From: an uncultured Clostridia bacterium
GTDB lineage: Bacteria; Bacillota; Clostridia; TANB77; CAG-508
DNA length: 64,000 nt
NCBI GenBank assembly: GCA_934157035.1
Contig: CAKPHG010000002.1
Coordinates: forward strand, 1-64,000
Reading direction: 5' to 3'
Shown here: positions 47,892-58,200 of the stretch, one piece after another
Position numbering within the stretch: the first letter of the stretch is position 1
How the letters are laid out: each line of letters starts with the position of its first letter
Notes under the pieces: generated by a model
Seen by the model: the letters and a program-made list of their open reading frames with translations, nothing else
Database searches by the model: none
What the model was told of the DNA's origin: nothing
Program-made: the position numbers and the translations under genes

Positions 47892-50099
47892 TTATTCTAC
47901 ATTTTCATCATCTATTATGACCTTAGTACTTGGGTCATAATGATTTGCACACCAATAATGTCTTAACCTTACTCCACATTGTGAGCAATATATATAGTAT
48001 CCATTATTGCTACATGGCGTTCCATCATAAGCATTACACCATTTTGTTGAACTTGTTACATATCTTAATTTTGTTCCTGCACCATTTCCTTCATGCGAAT
48101 GATTATTTCCTGCTTTATCTGAAGAGTAGGCTAAACTTGCACTTCCTGTTGGTGCTGTTCCTGAAATTGTATCTGAAACATTACTAGATTCGTATTTACT
48201 CATCCATATTCCTTTTAAATTCTTACTTCCATCTTCTCCACTTGGTGTAAATGCTGGATGAACTGTAAAGTTTTCTGGAAGTGTATCTCCATACAATTCT
48301 TTTTCAAAAGGTTTATTATCTAAATCTATAAATATAATTTCTACCTCTTTTGAAGCTTCGTTCACATAGTATGCATATCTTGGTATCCATACCCACCATG
48401 CTTCTAGTCCATTTCCTATCGTTTTTACATTTGCCCATATTTTATTTTGGTAGTCATACCATTTACTATCATTATTTATTGTTTCTAAGTTAGCTTCTTT
48501 TAAATTTACTTCTTGTGTAAATGTGTCTGTCTCTTTGTCATACAATTCTATATATGTATAATCTGTGTTAAATCCCGTCATATCTGGTGCATAACATAAA
48601 CTATCTCTTTGTGTTTGTTTTGTTACCTCTAAGTTACTAGATTCATACTTACTCATCCATATTCCTTTTAAGTTCTTACTTCCATCTTCTCCACTTGGTG
48701 TAAATGCTGGATGAACCATAAAGTTTTCTGGTAGCTTGTCTCCATATTTCTCTGTTTCAAAAGGTTTATTATTTAAGTCTACAAATATAATTTCTACTTC
48801 TTTTGAAGCCTCATTTACATAGTATGCATATCTTGGTATCCATACCCACCATGATTCTAATCCATTTCCTGTTGTTTTTATATTTGCCCATATCTTATCT
48901 TTATAAGAATACCATTGATTATTATTATTTATAGTATCTAAATTTGCATTCTTTAGTAATACTTCACTACTAAATGTGTCTGAGCTCTTATCATATAATT
49001 CTATATATGTATAATTTTTATTAAATCCTGTCATATCTGGTGCATAGCATGTGTTTCCTTCTTCTTGTTGAGTTGTTACATCTTTGTTACTAGATTCATA
49101 TTTACTCATCCATATTCCTTGTAGATTCTTACTTCCATCATCTCCACTTGGTGTAAATGCTGGATGCAATTCATATCCTTCTGGAAGTGATGTATATCTT
49201 GTTCCTATTGGTTTATTTTCTAAATCTACAAATATAACATCTATCTTCTTTTCAGTTTCATTTACTTTATATGCGTATCTTGGTATCCATACCCACCATG
49301 CTTCTAGTCCATTTCCAGTTGTTTTTATATTTGCCCATACTTTATTTTGGTAATCATCTAACACATAAGTTTTTCCATTTTCTTCTATTTTACTTTGCTT
49401 TCCATTTTGAATGTATTCTTCTACTGGCACCTGTTTTATATCGTCAAAATCTGCTGAATTGTAATATTCCATAAATGTATATGCTTTATTAAATCCATTC
49501 ATATTTGGGCTGTACCAACCAATGTCTCCCTCTATAGTTATTGATGGTTCATCTTTAATTTCTGGACTTTCTTTTTGTTTATCTTCTTGTCCTTCTCCAT
49601 TTAATGTGTGATGTCTTTTTCCAAAATATTTTTCACCTTTTATATCATAAAGTTGCATTGTATCTACATTTATAATGTAATCTCTCTTAATTTTTACTTT
49701 AGTTTTATCTATATAATATAAATTTAATGTTGTTATATCCTCTACACTACTTATTTCTTGTATTTCTGATTTTAATGTTTCTTCTAATCCGTCTATTTGA
49801 CTTGAAGATAACTTGCTTGCAACTGGCAAATTATCTACATTTGAAGAAACTACATCAGACAATATGCTTTCTGCCTCTTTGTTTAACTTATATGTTTGAA
49901 CTGCTTCTTCTACTTGTCTAAATCTACTTTTAAAACTTGCTTCTTTTGCTTTTTCTACTATTCCTTCTTGTCCAAATAATATATTAATACTAACTCCTGC
50001 TAAAATTATTAATATAATTATTGTTATTACTAAAGCTATAAGAGTTATACCCTTAGCTTGTTTAATAGCCTGCATTGTTATTCCTTTGTTGTTTTTCAT
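47892..50099 (-). CDS. Type IV pilin-like surface protein with three repeated domains
   Basis: 735 residues. The N-terminus has a class III prepilin-type signal: a short basic leader ending in G, then ITLIALVITIIILIILAG, with the cut predicted after KG at about residue 17. The rest of the first 60 residues is the pilin helix (SINILFGQEGIVEKAKEA). Three ~150-residue repeats follow, each with WVWIPRYAY, a pair of strands, HPAFTPSG-DGSKNL-GIWMSKYESSN and APDMTGFN. The C-terminal ~60 residues hold several cysteines (WCNAYDGTPCSN, CSQCGVRLRHYWC), which could bind metal or form disulfides. It is too large for a major pilin and probably a minor or tip pilin or a pseudopilin. No prepilin peptidase or assembly ATPase is in the window. 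AAGGAGG precedes the ATG. Confidence 0.82.
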   Translation of the reverse strand: MKNNKGITMQAIKQAKGITLIALVITIIILIILAGVSINILFGQEGIVEKAKEASFKSRFRQVEEAVQTYKLNKEAESILSDVVSSNVDNLPVASKLSSSQIDGLEETLKSEIQEISSVEDITTLNLYYIDKTKVKIKRDYIINVDTMQLYDIKGEKYFGKRHHTLNGEGQEDKQKESPEIKDEPSITIEGDIGWYSPNMNGFNKAYTFMEYYNSADFDDIKQVPVEEYIQNGKQSKIEENGKTYVLDDYQNKVWANIKTTGNGLEAWWVWIPRYAYKVNETEKKIDVIFVDLENKPIGTRYTSLPEGYELHPAFTPSGDDGSKNLQGIWMSKYESSNKDVTTQQEEGNTCYAPDMTGFNKNYTYIELYDKSSDTFSSEVLLKNANLDTINNNNQWYSYKDKIWANIKTTGNGLESWWVWIPRYAYYVNEASKEVEIIFVDLNNKPFETEKYGDKLPENFMVHPAFTPSGEDGSKNLKGIWMSKYESSNLEVTKQTQRDSLCYAPDMTGFNTDYTYIELYDKETDTFTQEVNLKEANLETINNDSKWYDYQNKIWANVKTIGNGLEAWWVWIPRYAYYVNEASKEVEIIFIDLDNKPFEKELYGDTLPENFTVHPAFTPSGEDGSKNLKGIWMSKYESSNVSDTISGTAPTGSASLAYSSDKAGNNHSHEGNGAGTKLRYVTSSTKWCNAYDGTPCSNNGYYIYCSQCGVRLRHYWCANHYDPSTKVIIDDENVE

Positions 50100-50117
50100 T
50101 TTTTCCTCCTTTTTTGT

Positions 50118-51182
50118 TTATTCTACTTTTCTATTTGTTTCATAGTTTCCTAAAAGAATAGATAAATCTACTAGTTGAATTTTTCCGTCTTCATTAAAAT
50201 CTAAATCTTTATTATAATCTGTATCTGTATTTTTAGTTTCATAAGATTTTAATATTGTAGATAAGTCTATTAATTGAATTACTCCATCTTTGTTTACATC
50301 TCCAGCTAGTAACTCTTTTTCTCCTAGTTCTAAAACTTCACCTTCATTTATTGTTTTATCTATTATTATGTGATCTAGATATCCTTCTTTATCTAGTAAT
50401 ATGTCATATTCTCCAGGAATTACATATATTTCAAATGTTCCATCCTCATTCGTTTCTATGTTTATTGACTCTAAACTTATTAGCTGTTCATGTATATTGT
50501 CTCTTTTTCCTTCTGTTACTTCTTTCCAATCTATAACATTATCTACATCTTCTTTTTTATATACTCTTACCATTGAAATATATTTTCCTACGCTCTTCAT
50601 CGGTTTTAAATATATGCTTCCTTTTATTGTTCCATAAGGTCTTTTTATCTTAACTTTATATTCATTTATCGTTTTATTATCCTCAGCTGTAACTTGCACT
50701 GTTATAGTTGTATCTTCTTTTCCCAGTTCATTTAAAGTTACTTCAAATGCTTCATTATTTATTAATTCTTTTTCTTCATAAATAATGGTTGTTCCATCTT
50801 CTTCATATTCTATTTTTCCCGTCTCATCTCTTTTAGGATATTTAATCTTCATTGTTGATTTTTCGTCATTTTGTATTGCTGTTATGTTTAATTTTTCAAT
50901 ATACTCTAATAATGTAATTTCATATTCATTTATATCTTTATCAAAATTTGGTGTAAGCTCATACTCTTTATACTTAGTGCTTTCTTCTACATTACTTCCA
51001 GAACTTACTATCAAGTCTTTTAAAAATGCATCTTTAGAAGCAGTTGCATCTGTAAATCTAAAAGTTGATTGTGCTTGGTAACTTTCTTGTACAGTATAAT
51101 CTATTTTTATTCCTGTATTAGGAGAATAATCTAAATTTTCTACCAAGTTAAATTCTGAAACATCAAATGTATCTGTTAACAT
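50118..51182 (-). pseudogene. Cadherin-like/dockerin surface protein, C-terminal part after frameshift
   Basis: 354 residues in the frame that continues the 51184-51720 gene after a single-base shift. The nominal ATG has no ribosome site, and the upstream sequence in this frame is open back to near 51,230 (GDSILFGKLSFN just before it), so this is the rest of one ~533-residue protein. Parts: a short end of the cohesin-like domain, a cadherin-like beta-sandwich (about 90-200), a carboxypeptidase-regulatory-like domain (205-290), and a dockerin type I segment with two calcium loops, AGDVNKDGVIQLIDLSTIL and DLDFNEDGKIQLVDLSILL. If the shift is a sequencing error the protein is an intact cohesin-like-to-dockerin adaptor. 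Confidence 0.8.
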
Positions 51183-51183
51183 G

Positions 51184-51720
51184 TTAAAGCTTAATTTTCC
51201 AAATAGAATTGAATCTCCGAGTATGTATTACTTTTCCTACATCTTCTTTTTCTAAAATGTAGTCCTTAGTGCCTGTCGGAGGATTAAAAGAAACTACTGC
51301 TTCTAGCCCATCTCCTATTCCTTTGTAAGTAACATCAAAAAATTCTAAAACATCAGAAAATTCATTTTCAAATTTGAAATATTCATCACAATTATCAGTA
51401 ATTTCATTTGTTTCAACATTCGAAAGCTTATATTTCGAGCTATCATAAGAAAACCTAAAACTAAAACCCTTAAATTCTAAATTGTGTCCCCACAATTCCA
51501 TAATGAGCTGTTTATTTCCTTCTTCATTTTCTGTTATCGAAGTTGCCCTTAACTCTAAATATTGATTATCTTCTGGCTTAAGTATTTTTTCTGTACCTGC
51601 TCTTGCAAATCCTACAGCTCCAGTAATTGCTAGCATTGCCGTAAGTACTATTTTAATAACTTTTCCATTGCTTTTTTTCTCTTCTTTTTTAGCTATTTTG
51701 TTTCTTTTGGCTTCTAGCAA
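51184..51720 (-). pseudogene. Cohesin-like surface protein, N-terminal part before frameshift
   Basis: 178 residues, start TTG at 51720, eight bases after AGGGAGG. A signal or anchor (VIKIVLTAMLAITGAVGFARAG, about 22-43) is followed by a beta-rich domain (residues ~50-165) with LELRATSITENEEG, LIMELWGHNLEFKGFSFRFSYDSSKYKLS and GDGLEAVVSF, reminiscent of cohesin-type sandwiches that also appear at the start of the 2,925-residue protein. The frame ends in junk after GKVIHT; one extra base (the C in ACTCGGAGA near 51,220) separates it from the correct continuation. First gene of the surface operon that runs to 38.4 kb. Confidence 0.75.
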
Positions 51721-52047
51721 TTTACTTTCCTCCCTTTCTTTTCGTTTTAGTGACTGTTTTGCTTTTTAATAAAATTAGCACTAGTAGCTTATTAGCATTT
51801 TCTTGCGCAATTTTTTATTAAAATATAATATTAATTAAAATTATAAATAAAAAAAAATAAGTGTCAAATACACTTATTTCAATCTATATATAATATTACA
51901 TTATGTTTTTTTACGGAAAATCAAGCCTTGTATACATTTTTATTTTATTATTAAATTTATATGTTTTTTGTATTACTGTTGTTATAATATTGTAATATTT
52001 AGCGTAATTTTTCGCTTTCCGTATGCTTTTATAAGTTTTACTTAAAT
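51721..52047. other. Upstream region of the surface operon
   Basis: No gene is supported. It holds a ribosome site for the TTG start, a strong hairpin at 51,855-51,883, and on the minus strand TTTCCG (51,914-51,919), 13 bases, then TGTAATAT (51,893-51,900). A hairpin AGCGTAATTTTTCGCT lies near 51,999. No convincing -35/-10 pair is found between the hairpin and the start; the region around TTGCGC at 51,804 is the least bad candidate. Confidence 0.45.
51855..51883. terminator. Bidirectional terminator or attenuator
   Basis: AAATAAGTGT and ACACTTATTT with a 5-base loop, with A/T runs on both sides. It can end the DUF2752 operon. Because the TTTCCG/TGTAATAT motif lies upstream of it relative to the surface operon, it could also act as an attenuator. 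Confidence 0.7.
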
Positions 52048-52431
52048 TTAATAGCCAATGTTCATTACTACTGTATAAATTAATAATATAACTATAAATA
52101 CAATCCAAAATTTTACTTTTGGGTATAAAAATGTTAAAATTTCTCTCTTTTTGAAGGCATTTACTATATAAATTACATTAATAACCATTAAATATATTGC
52201 TGTAACAAAAAATATAGGATGATAATTAAAACTTTCCAAAAAATTACCTTGTAACAGGTTTATAATGCATCTTGTGCCTCCGCAGCTCGGACACAATATT
52301 CCAAATGTTTTATTTATTAGACAACTTGGTAACAAATATATTAAATTAGCTTTTATTATTATAAAAATAATTAGAACTAAAGATAAAATTCCTAGTTCTA
52401 ATAATAACATTTTCTTTATTTTTGAATTCAT
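52048..52431 (-). CDS. DUF2752 membrane protein
   Basis: 127 residues with three to four membrane helices and the family hallmark CPSCGGTRC (about residues 46-54) after an ILCPS helix end. DUF2752 proteins are small membrane proteins of unknown function; the paired cysteines suggest a metal or redox role, but this is not established. It follows the receiver-GGDEF gene by ten bases and ends a four-gene operon. A 65-residue open frame that overlaps its 3' end has no ribosome site and is not counted as a gene. Confidence 0.82.
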   Translation of the reverse strand: MNSKIKKMLLLELGILSLVLIIFIIIKANLIYLLPSCLINKTFGILCPSCGGTRCIINLLQGNFLESFNYHPIFFVTAIYLMVINVIYIVNAFKKREILTFLYPKVKFWIVFIVILLIYTVVMNIGY

Positions 52432-52441
52432 GTCTACTCCA

Positions 52442-53377
52442 TTAATCTTCTGGATTTTTTCTTCTATCTATTACGTATGTACTTCCTTGAATTGTCTTTG
52501 CTAAGTGTTTAACGCTAGCTCCCGCTTCTCCTATTTCAAGTACATTTGCAAACCTCTTATTTTCTACTTCTACTACTCCTATAGAAATAGATGTAAGTGG
52601 AAATTGTTCTACTATACCTTTTCTATTTGCAACTTCTATATATCCCTTTTCTGCGTCTTCATCTGTAAAAAATTTAATTACATTTGCATCAAAGTCAGCA
52701 ATTATATTTTGGCATATTCTATCGTAGTCTGTTTGTGAAACTATTGCTACAAAATCGTCTCCTCCTATATGTCCTACAAAACTATCTTCATATTCATCTG
52801 TATGAACATTTTTTAATATTGTTTTGGCTGTAAATTTAATAATTTCGTCTCCTTTTAAAAATCCATATATGTCATTATAAGCTTTAAAATTATCTAAGTC
52901 TAAATATATCATAGCAAAGGTTTCTTTTAATGAAAATCTCTTTTTCATTTCAGCTTGAATTTGTACGTTTCCAGGAAGTCCAGTTAAAGGACTAACTCTT
53001 CTGTTTATATATATTAAATTTAGAACATTTTGAATAGTATAATAGAAATATTCTTCATCTATTGGATTTATTATATAATGAGAAACTCCTAATTTTAATA
53101 AATTTATTCTATGGTCATGGTCTTTATTTGAAGAAAGAACAATAACAGGAGTAATAATATTATCATCATCTGTTTTTACTTTTTTACATATTGAAACTAT
53201 GTCTTCATCTATATTATCCTCATTTATTATAATTAATGATGGAATATTTTTAAGTGCTATATCTATCTTTTCAGTAGGCACATTTTTAAATCTATATTCT
53301 TTGTCTGCCTTAAAAAGATTTTTTAATGTATCTTTTAGATTAGGTTGATCATCTATTATATAAATTTCTTGTATCAT
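52442..53377 (-). CDS. Degenerate receiver + GGDEF protein
   Basis: 311 residues. Residues 1-120 form a receiver-like domain: the acidic pair D9-D10 is kept, but the phosphorylation site in LIIIN is Asn52 and the conserved lysine in YIINPID is Asn, so normal phosphorylation is unlikely. A GGDEF domain follows (130-311) with LTGLPGN at its start, DLDNFKAYND as metal and base site, and GGDDF as active-site motif, a variant that usually keeps diguanylate cyclase activity. The RxxD inhibitory site is not evident. It probably makes c-di-GMP in response to an unknown partner. AAGGAG precedes the ATG; it lies two bases after the CmpB-like gene and is co-transcribed. Confidence 0.85.
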   Translation of the reverse strand: MIQEIYIIDDQPNLKDTLKNLFKADKEYRFKNVPTEKIDIALKNIPSLIIINEDNIDEDIVSICKKVKTDDDNIITPVIVLSSNKDHDHRINLLKLGVSHYIINPIDEEYFYYTIQNVLNLIYINRRVSPLTGLPGNVQIQAEMKKRFSLKETFAMIYLDLDNFKAYNDIYGFLKGDEIIKFTAKTILKNVHTDEYEDSFVGHIGGDDFVAIVSQTDYDRICQNIIADFDANVIKFFTDEDAEKGYIEVANRKGIVEQFPLTSISIGVVEVENKRFANVLEIGEAGASVKHLAKTIQGSTYVIDRRKNPED

Positions 53378-53379
53378 AA

Positions 53380-54210
53380 TTACTCCTTATTTTTGCTTTT
53401 TATTTTTATATTTTCTTTCAACTTTTTTAAATCCATTTTTTCACTTAAAATTTTAGTTATACTTTCTGATTTCATACTTGGAAAGGCCTTTTTCAAACGA
53501 CTTGCCTGCTTATAAATTTTTAGTTTTAGTTTATCTTGTGCTAATTTTAATTCATTTATTACTCTTTCTATGTTATCGGTCTTATCCTTTTCAGCATTAA
53601 GCGTTTTTTCCTTAGTTTTGCCATTTAAAATCTTAATTTCTTCTAATTTTTCTTTTATACTCTCACCAATTTTATTTATTTTTTCTAGTGATATTTCAAA
53701 ATTTGTTACCTCAATAACACTAACTATAATGTCTATAATTATTGCTATTCCTAAGATTACATCTATATAAAATAATGTATCTTTTGGTATTAGTATTACA
53801 TAACCTTTTACCCATTCGTGCACATATCTAACAAATACTAAACCTAATACTCCCCAAAATATTGAATTTTTTAAACATACTCGCCCTTTTATATTAAATT
53901 TTAAATGTGAATAATCCCAATATTTTGTTTTAAATATTTTTTCTAGTAATAATCCTACTACATACTCCCAAATAGATAGTATAAAAAAACCCGCTATGAA
54001 AAGTAACAATGGTTTTTGCTTTAGAAATCCTAAACACAATATCATTATTAATGCACCAAAGCCGTATATTGGGCAATATGGTCCTTTTAAAAAGCCACTA
54101 TTTACAAGTTTCTTTTGATCTATTGTTTTAGAAACAGACTCTAACACCCAACCTGCAAACGAATATATAAAAAAGTATAATATATATTGTAAAATAACCT
54201 CTATGTTCAT
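53380..54210 (-). CDS. CmpB-family membrane protein (putative ABC-transporter permease)
   Basis: 276 residues. The N-terminal ~160 residues have five to six membrane helices with the family signatures FAGWVLESV, GFLKGPYCPIYGFGA and WEYVVGLLLEKIFKTKYWDYS, which mark the group annotated as putative ABC-transporter permease CmpB (PF06541 by memory), whose role is unproven. The C-terminal ~100 residues are a charged, probably coiled-coil cytoplasmic tail (EKLEEIKILNGKTKEK and KLAQDKLKLKIYKQASRLKK). The only upstream AAAGGA lies about 16 bases from the ATG, longer than usual; no better in-frame start is seen. Confidence 0.8.
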   Translation of the reverse strand: MNIEVILQYILYFFIYSFAGWVLESVSKTIDQKKLVNSGFLKGPYCPIYGFGALIMILCLGFLKQKPLLLFIAGFFILSIWEYVVGLLLEKIFKTKYWDYSHLKFNIKGRVCLKNSIFWGVLGLVFVRYVHEWVKGYVILIPKDTLFYIDVILGIAIIIDIIVSVIEVTNFEISLEKINKIGESIKEKLEEIKILNGKTKEKTLNAEKDKTDNIERVINELKLAQDKLKLKIYKQASRLKKAFPSMKSESITKILSEKMDLKKLKENIKIKSKNKE

Positions 54211-54236
54211 GCTAACAAAATTTACGTCCTTTCATA

Positions 54237-55163
54237 TTAAATAGTATCTTCTTTTTGAACTTGTGTTAATAATTCGCTTACATTGTAAGCTCTTATATCT
54301 ATTTTATTTTCCCCGCTAGTTAATTTTTGTGTAATAATAACCTCTTTAACATTTAAAGGTATTCCTGTTTTATTTGGATCTGTAGAATATTCTGCTCCAT
54401 TGTAAGTATAATCCACTCTTGAAATTCCCTCTTCATCAGTTACTCTTATACTATATGCTCCATTTACTATAGATACTTCTACTACTGGTTTTGTTGCTGC
54501 TTTAAATACTTGTTCTTTTACATTTTCGTTTCCTGCTTTATCGACTGCAACTATTGTTAATGTGTTTTCGCCTTTTAAAATTGATATTTTTTCTTCTATT
54601 TGCTTTAATGAATTTTCATTTACATTTATTCTTGTTTCATCTTCATTATTCCAATAGTATGAAATATAACTTAATTCTGTTTCATCTTTAGCTACTATTT
54701 TTACCTTTGAGCCTTCTATTAATAGTTCTATTTCTGGTTTTATTACATCTCCTTGTTTTCTTTCATACACTTGGCTATATGACGCAACTTTTCCTTGTAT
54801 ATCTGTTACTTTAAGAGTTAATGTATTAATTCCAATAGGTAATTCAATTTCTTCTTGTATTTGCATTCTTCCTTTTCCTTGTAAAACTATTTCTTGAGAA
54901 GAATTATTCCAGCTGTATACTATTTTATCTATCAATTTATCATGATTTACTTTTAGTAAAAGCTTTTCTCCTTGATTTGTTATTTCTACTAAAGGTATTG
55001 TTTGGCTAGTACTATTATTATTATTTATCATAGAAAAAACTGTTTTTATAACTAATATACTTCCAAATATAATTAATGTAATTGCAAATATCTTTAAAAT
55101 AGTCTTTATTTCAAGTGGTTCACCCTTTTTTTTCTCGCTATTTATATATAATATTTGATTCAT
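54237..55163 (-). CDS. Membrane-anchored protein with three Ig-like repeats
   Basis: 308 residues. A cytoplasmic N-terminus of ~22 residues, one membrane helix (ILKIFAITLIIFGSILVIKTVF), then three ~85-residue beta-rich repeats with SxYYWNN, INVNENSL and GENTLTIVAVDKAGN. The latter is typical of Ig-like domains that follow Y-x-W-N motifs in Clostridia surface proteins. Type II membrane orientation with the repeats outside is predicted. First gene of a four-gene operon with its own consensus promoter. Function unknown; it may be a surface sensor paired with the GGDEF protein, which is inference only. Confidence 0.75.
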   Translation of the reverse strand: MNQILYINSEKKKGEPLEIKTILKIFAITLIIFGSILVIKTVFSMINNNNSTSQTIPLVEITNQGEKLLLKVNHDKLIDKIVYSWNNSSQEIVLQGKGRMQIQEEIELPIGINTLTLKVTDIQGKVASYSQVYERKQGDVIKPEIELLIEGSKVKIVAKDETELSYISYYWNNEDETRINVNENSLKQIEEKISILKGENTLTIVAVDKAGNENVKEQVFKAATKPVVEVSIVNGAYSIRVTDEEGISRVDYTYNGAEYSTDPNKTGIPLNVKEVIITQKLTSGENKIDIRAYNVSELLTQVQKEDTI

Positions 55164-55213
55164 ATTTTCACCTCTCCATATAGGAAAACCTATCTTCCGT
55201 ATTATACAATAAA

Positions 55214-55242
55214 ATTATATCATAAGCATTTTTTAAAGTAAA
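55214..55242 (-). promoter_or_regulatory. Sigma-A promoter of the 55.2-52.0 kb operon
   Basis: On the minus strand TTTACT (55237-55242) and TATAAT (55214-55219) with a 17-base spacer; the leader to the ATG is about 45 bases, with GAGAGGTG as ribosome site. Confidence 0.8.
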
Positions 55243-55253
55243 CTATAAATACA

Positions 55254-55290
55254 AAAAATTACAGTTAGTTTTTTCTAACTGTAATTTTTA
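55254..55290 (-). terminator. Terminator of the thioester-adhesin gene
   Basis: AAATTACAGTTAG and CTAACTGTAATTT with a loop of about five bases, in a T/A-rich frame; it starts a few bases after the adhesin's stop codon. Confidence 0.85.
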
Positions 55291-55296
55291 TTTATT

Positions 55297-58200
55297 TTAT
55301 AACACATATTTCTTAATTAAAACTACGCCTGAAGTTAATATTGCTAATGTTGCTGTAACTAAGATTACATATTCTTTATTTAGTCCAGCTCCAGTTTTTA
55401 CTGTTAAAATAACTGGTGCATCATCTATATCATCTTCATCTTCTTTTCTATTATCTGGTGTAGAATCTATATCTGGTGTATTACTATCATTATAATCTTT
55501 GCTTATTTCTGCAACATTTACTTTTAGTCCAAAATTATTCTTTCCATTAATCCATGTAAGTAATATTTCAACATCTGCATATTCTCCTGGTTGTAATAAT
55601 GTATCTTTTAATTGATCTGTTACTACTTCTCCTGTTTCAAGTTGTTTCCATTCTGGATTATCTGCTTGAACAAATTTTAATCCTTCTGGAATGTAGTCTT
55701 TAACTTCTTTAGCATATCCAGCTATTTCACCTTCGTTATAAACTCTTATGCTATAACGGAATTTAACAACTACTTTATTTAATCTACTTTCTTTAATTTC
55801 AACTTTAACAACTTCTTCTGGATCATCTTCTGGTTTATGACCAGTTTCAACAACAGTCTCTTTACCATTATCTATTACTATTGCTTGTGTTACCCATTTT
55901 CTTAATGCTAAGTCAAAATATTTTACTTTAACTTTTTCAATATCTTGGTCATCTTCGCCTTCAATCCATTTGTCTGGTGTTGAGTCTATATCTATTACAT
56001 CTTTTCCATCTTTGTCTGAGTCATCAGAAATTTGTGCTTTATTAATTAAAATTCTGTCTGATGTACTTGGCTCTGTAACTTTGAATGCTATTTTTACATC
56101 TTTATGGTCTGGTTCTTCCATATTTTCTGAATCAAAAGCTTTTATTAAATTACTTCCTTCTGTTTTTTCTTGTTCTTTAGATAAGTAATCTGTTTTTATA
56201 GATACTGCATCTTCAATATTTGTTGTTTCTTTTCCTTCTTTGTCTAACATTACCCATCTATAAGTCTTATTTGTTTCATTTTCTGGTAAAAATTCTAAGC
56301 CTTCTGGCAAGTCATCTTTAATTTCTTTTGCATATCCATCTTTAGTTCCTTCATTAAATACTCTTAATGTATATGTTATAATGTTTCCATTTTCTACTTC
56401 TACAGGTTCTTTTGTATGTTCATATACATAGTTACCATTTTCATCTATTTTAAATTTTGGAACTCTGTTTGTAATTTCTGCATCATTTACTTTTGTAATA
56501 AATTTTCTTAATGCCAAGTCAAAATAACTTAATTTAATATGTTCAACATCTATATCGTCTTCTTTAAAGTCATTGTTGTTAGGTGTAGAGTCTCTATCTT
56601 CTACATCTTTACCTTCTGCATCTGAGTCATCTGATATTTCTGCTACGTTAGTAATAATTCCTTTATATGTATTTGAAGCAACTACTTTAAATGCAACTTT
56701 TACATCTTTATAGTATGGCTCTACCATATTTTCTATATTAAATGCCTTAATTAAATTACTTCCTTCTGTCTTTTCTTGCTCTTTTGATAAATAATCTGTT
56801 GTAATATATTTTGCTTTTGAAACATCTGTTGTTTTATTTCCATCTTTATCTAACATTACCCAACGATATTCTTTGTTTGTACTGTTATCTGGTAAAAATT
56901 CTAAACCTTCTGGAATATCATCTTTTACTTCTTTGGCATATCCTGAGATATCACCTTCATTATAAATACGAATTGTATATTCTACTATATCTGTACTTTC
57001 TACTTCTATTGGCTCTTTTGTATGTTTGTAAATATAATTTCCATTTTTATCTAAGTCTTTTGTAAATACTGGAATTCTATTTGTTATATTTTGGTCATTT
57101 ACTTTTGTAATAAATTTTCTTAGTGCTAAGTCAAATTCCTCTAAAATTAGTTTTTCAAAGTCATCATCATCTTCTTGTCCTTTATAGAAATATTCTTTAT
57201 CTGTTAATACTGATTTATTTGTGTCTTTTCCTTTATAATCTGGTAGATTCTCATCAGTTGGAAGTACTATATTTCCTGCTTCTGAATCTCTATCTTTTAT
57301 TAGGTTTCCATTCGCATCTATAAATTCTGTGATTTCTGCAATATTTGTAATAACTTTATCTAAGTCTTTTGTAGATTTTACTTTACACTTAATTTTTAAT
57401 TCTTTATAATCTAATGTTGTTCCATCAAAAGCTTTTATTAAAGTATCTTCTGGATCAACAGTCTGTTTATCTAAATAATTAGTTGATGCCTTTCTTAATG
57501 AAGAATCTATTTGCCATCCATATTTAGCATTAAAGTTTTCTTCATCATTCATTACAAATTCTAATTGTTCTGGTAAATAATCAGTTACTGTTTTTGCATA
57601 ACCATCTATTTGTCCTTCATTATAAATTCTTAATGTATAAATTACTATATCTCCTACAGCTACTCCTATTGGATCTTTTGGATGTTTGTATATAGCTGTT
57701 GTGTCTGTACCATTAACCAATGGTGTTACATCTATTGAAGGTTCTCTTAGGTATTTTCCTGTAGTAGTATCTATTAATTCTTTTCCATTTATATTAGTAA
57801 TAAATTTTCTTAATGCTAAATCAAAATCTGAAAGTTTTAATTCAACTTCTTGTTCAAATTGTTTTTCTTCTGGAACAATTTCTGCAACTGGTTGGTCATT
57901 ATTTGAGTTTGCAACTGTCCAATATGTAATTGTATTTTGCATTACAGTTGTAGTTAATTTAAGTTTTGCTTTATTTACACTTGCTGTTGAAGGTATTTTT
58001 AGATAAAACTCTGTTCCTACTAATTCTGCTAAAGTTTTTGTTGTTTCTTTTTTATCACTATCTAATAAAGTATAAGATATATTGTTTCCTTGCTCATCTG
58101 TTAATTTTCCGTCTAATGTATATACTATATCAGATAATTTATTTATTTTATAAGGACCGGCAATATATGAACCATTACTAGCTACTACTTTTGCACCTAC

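Noticed and set aside
51911..52108. 65-residue minus-strand open frame
   Set aside because: It overlaps the DUF2752 gene in another frame, has no ribosome site and covers the conserved motif pair; the DUF2752 protein already ends as expected.
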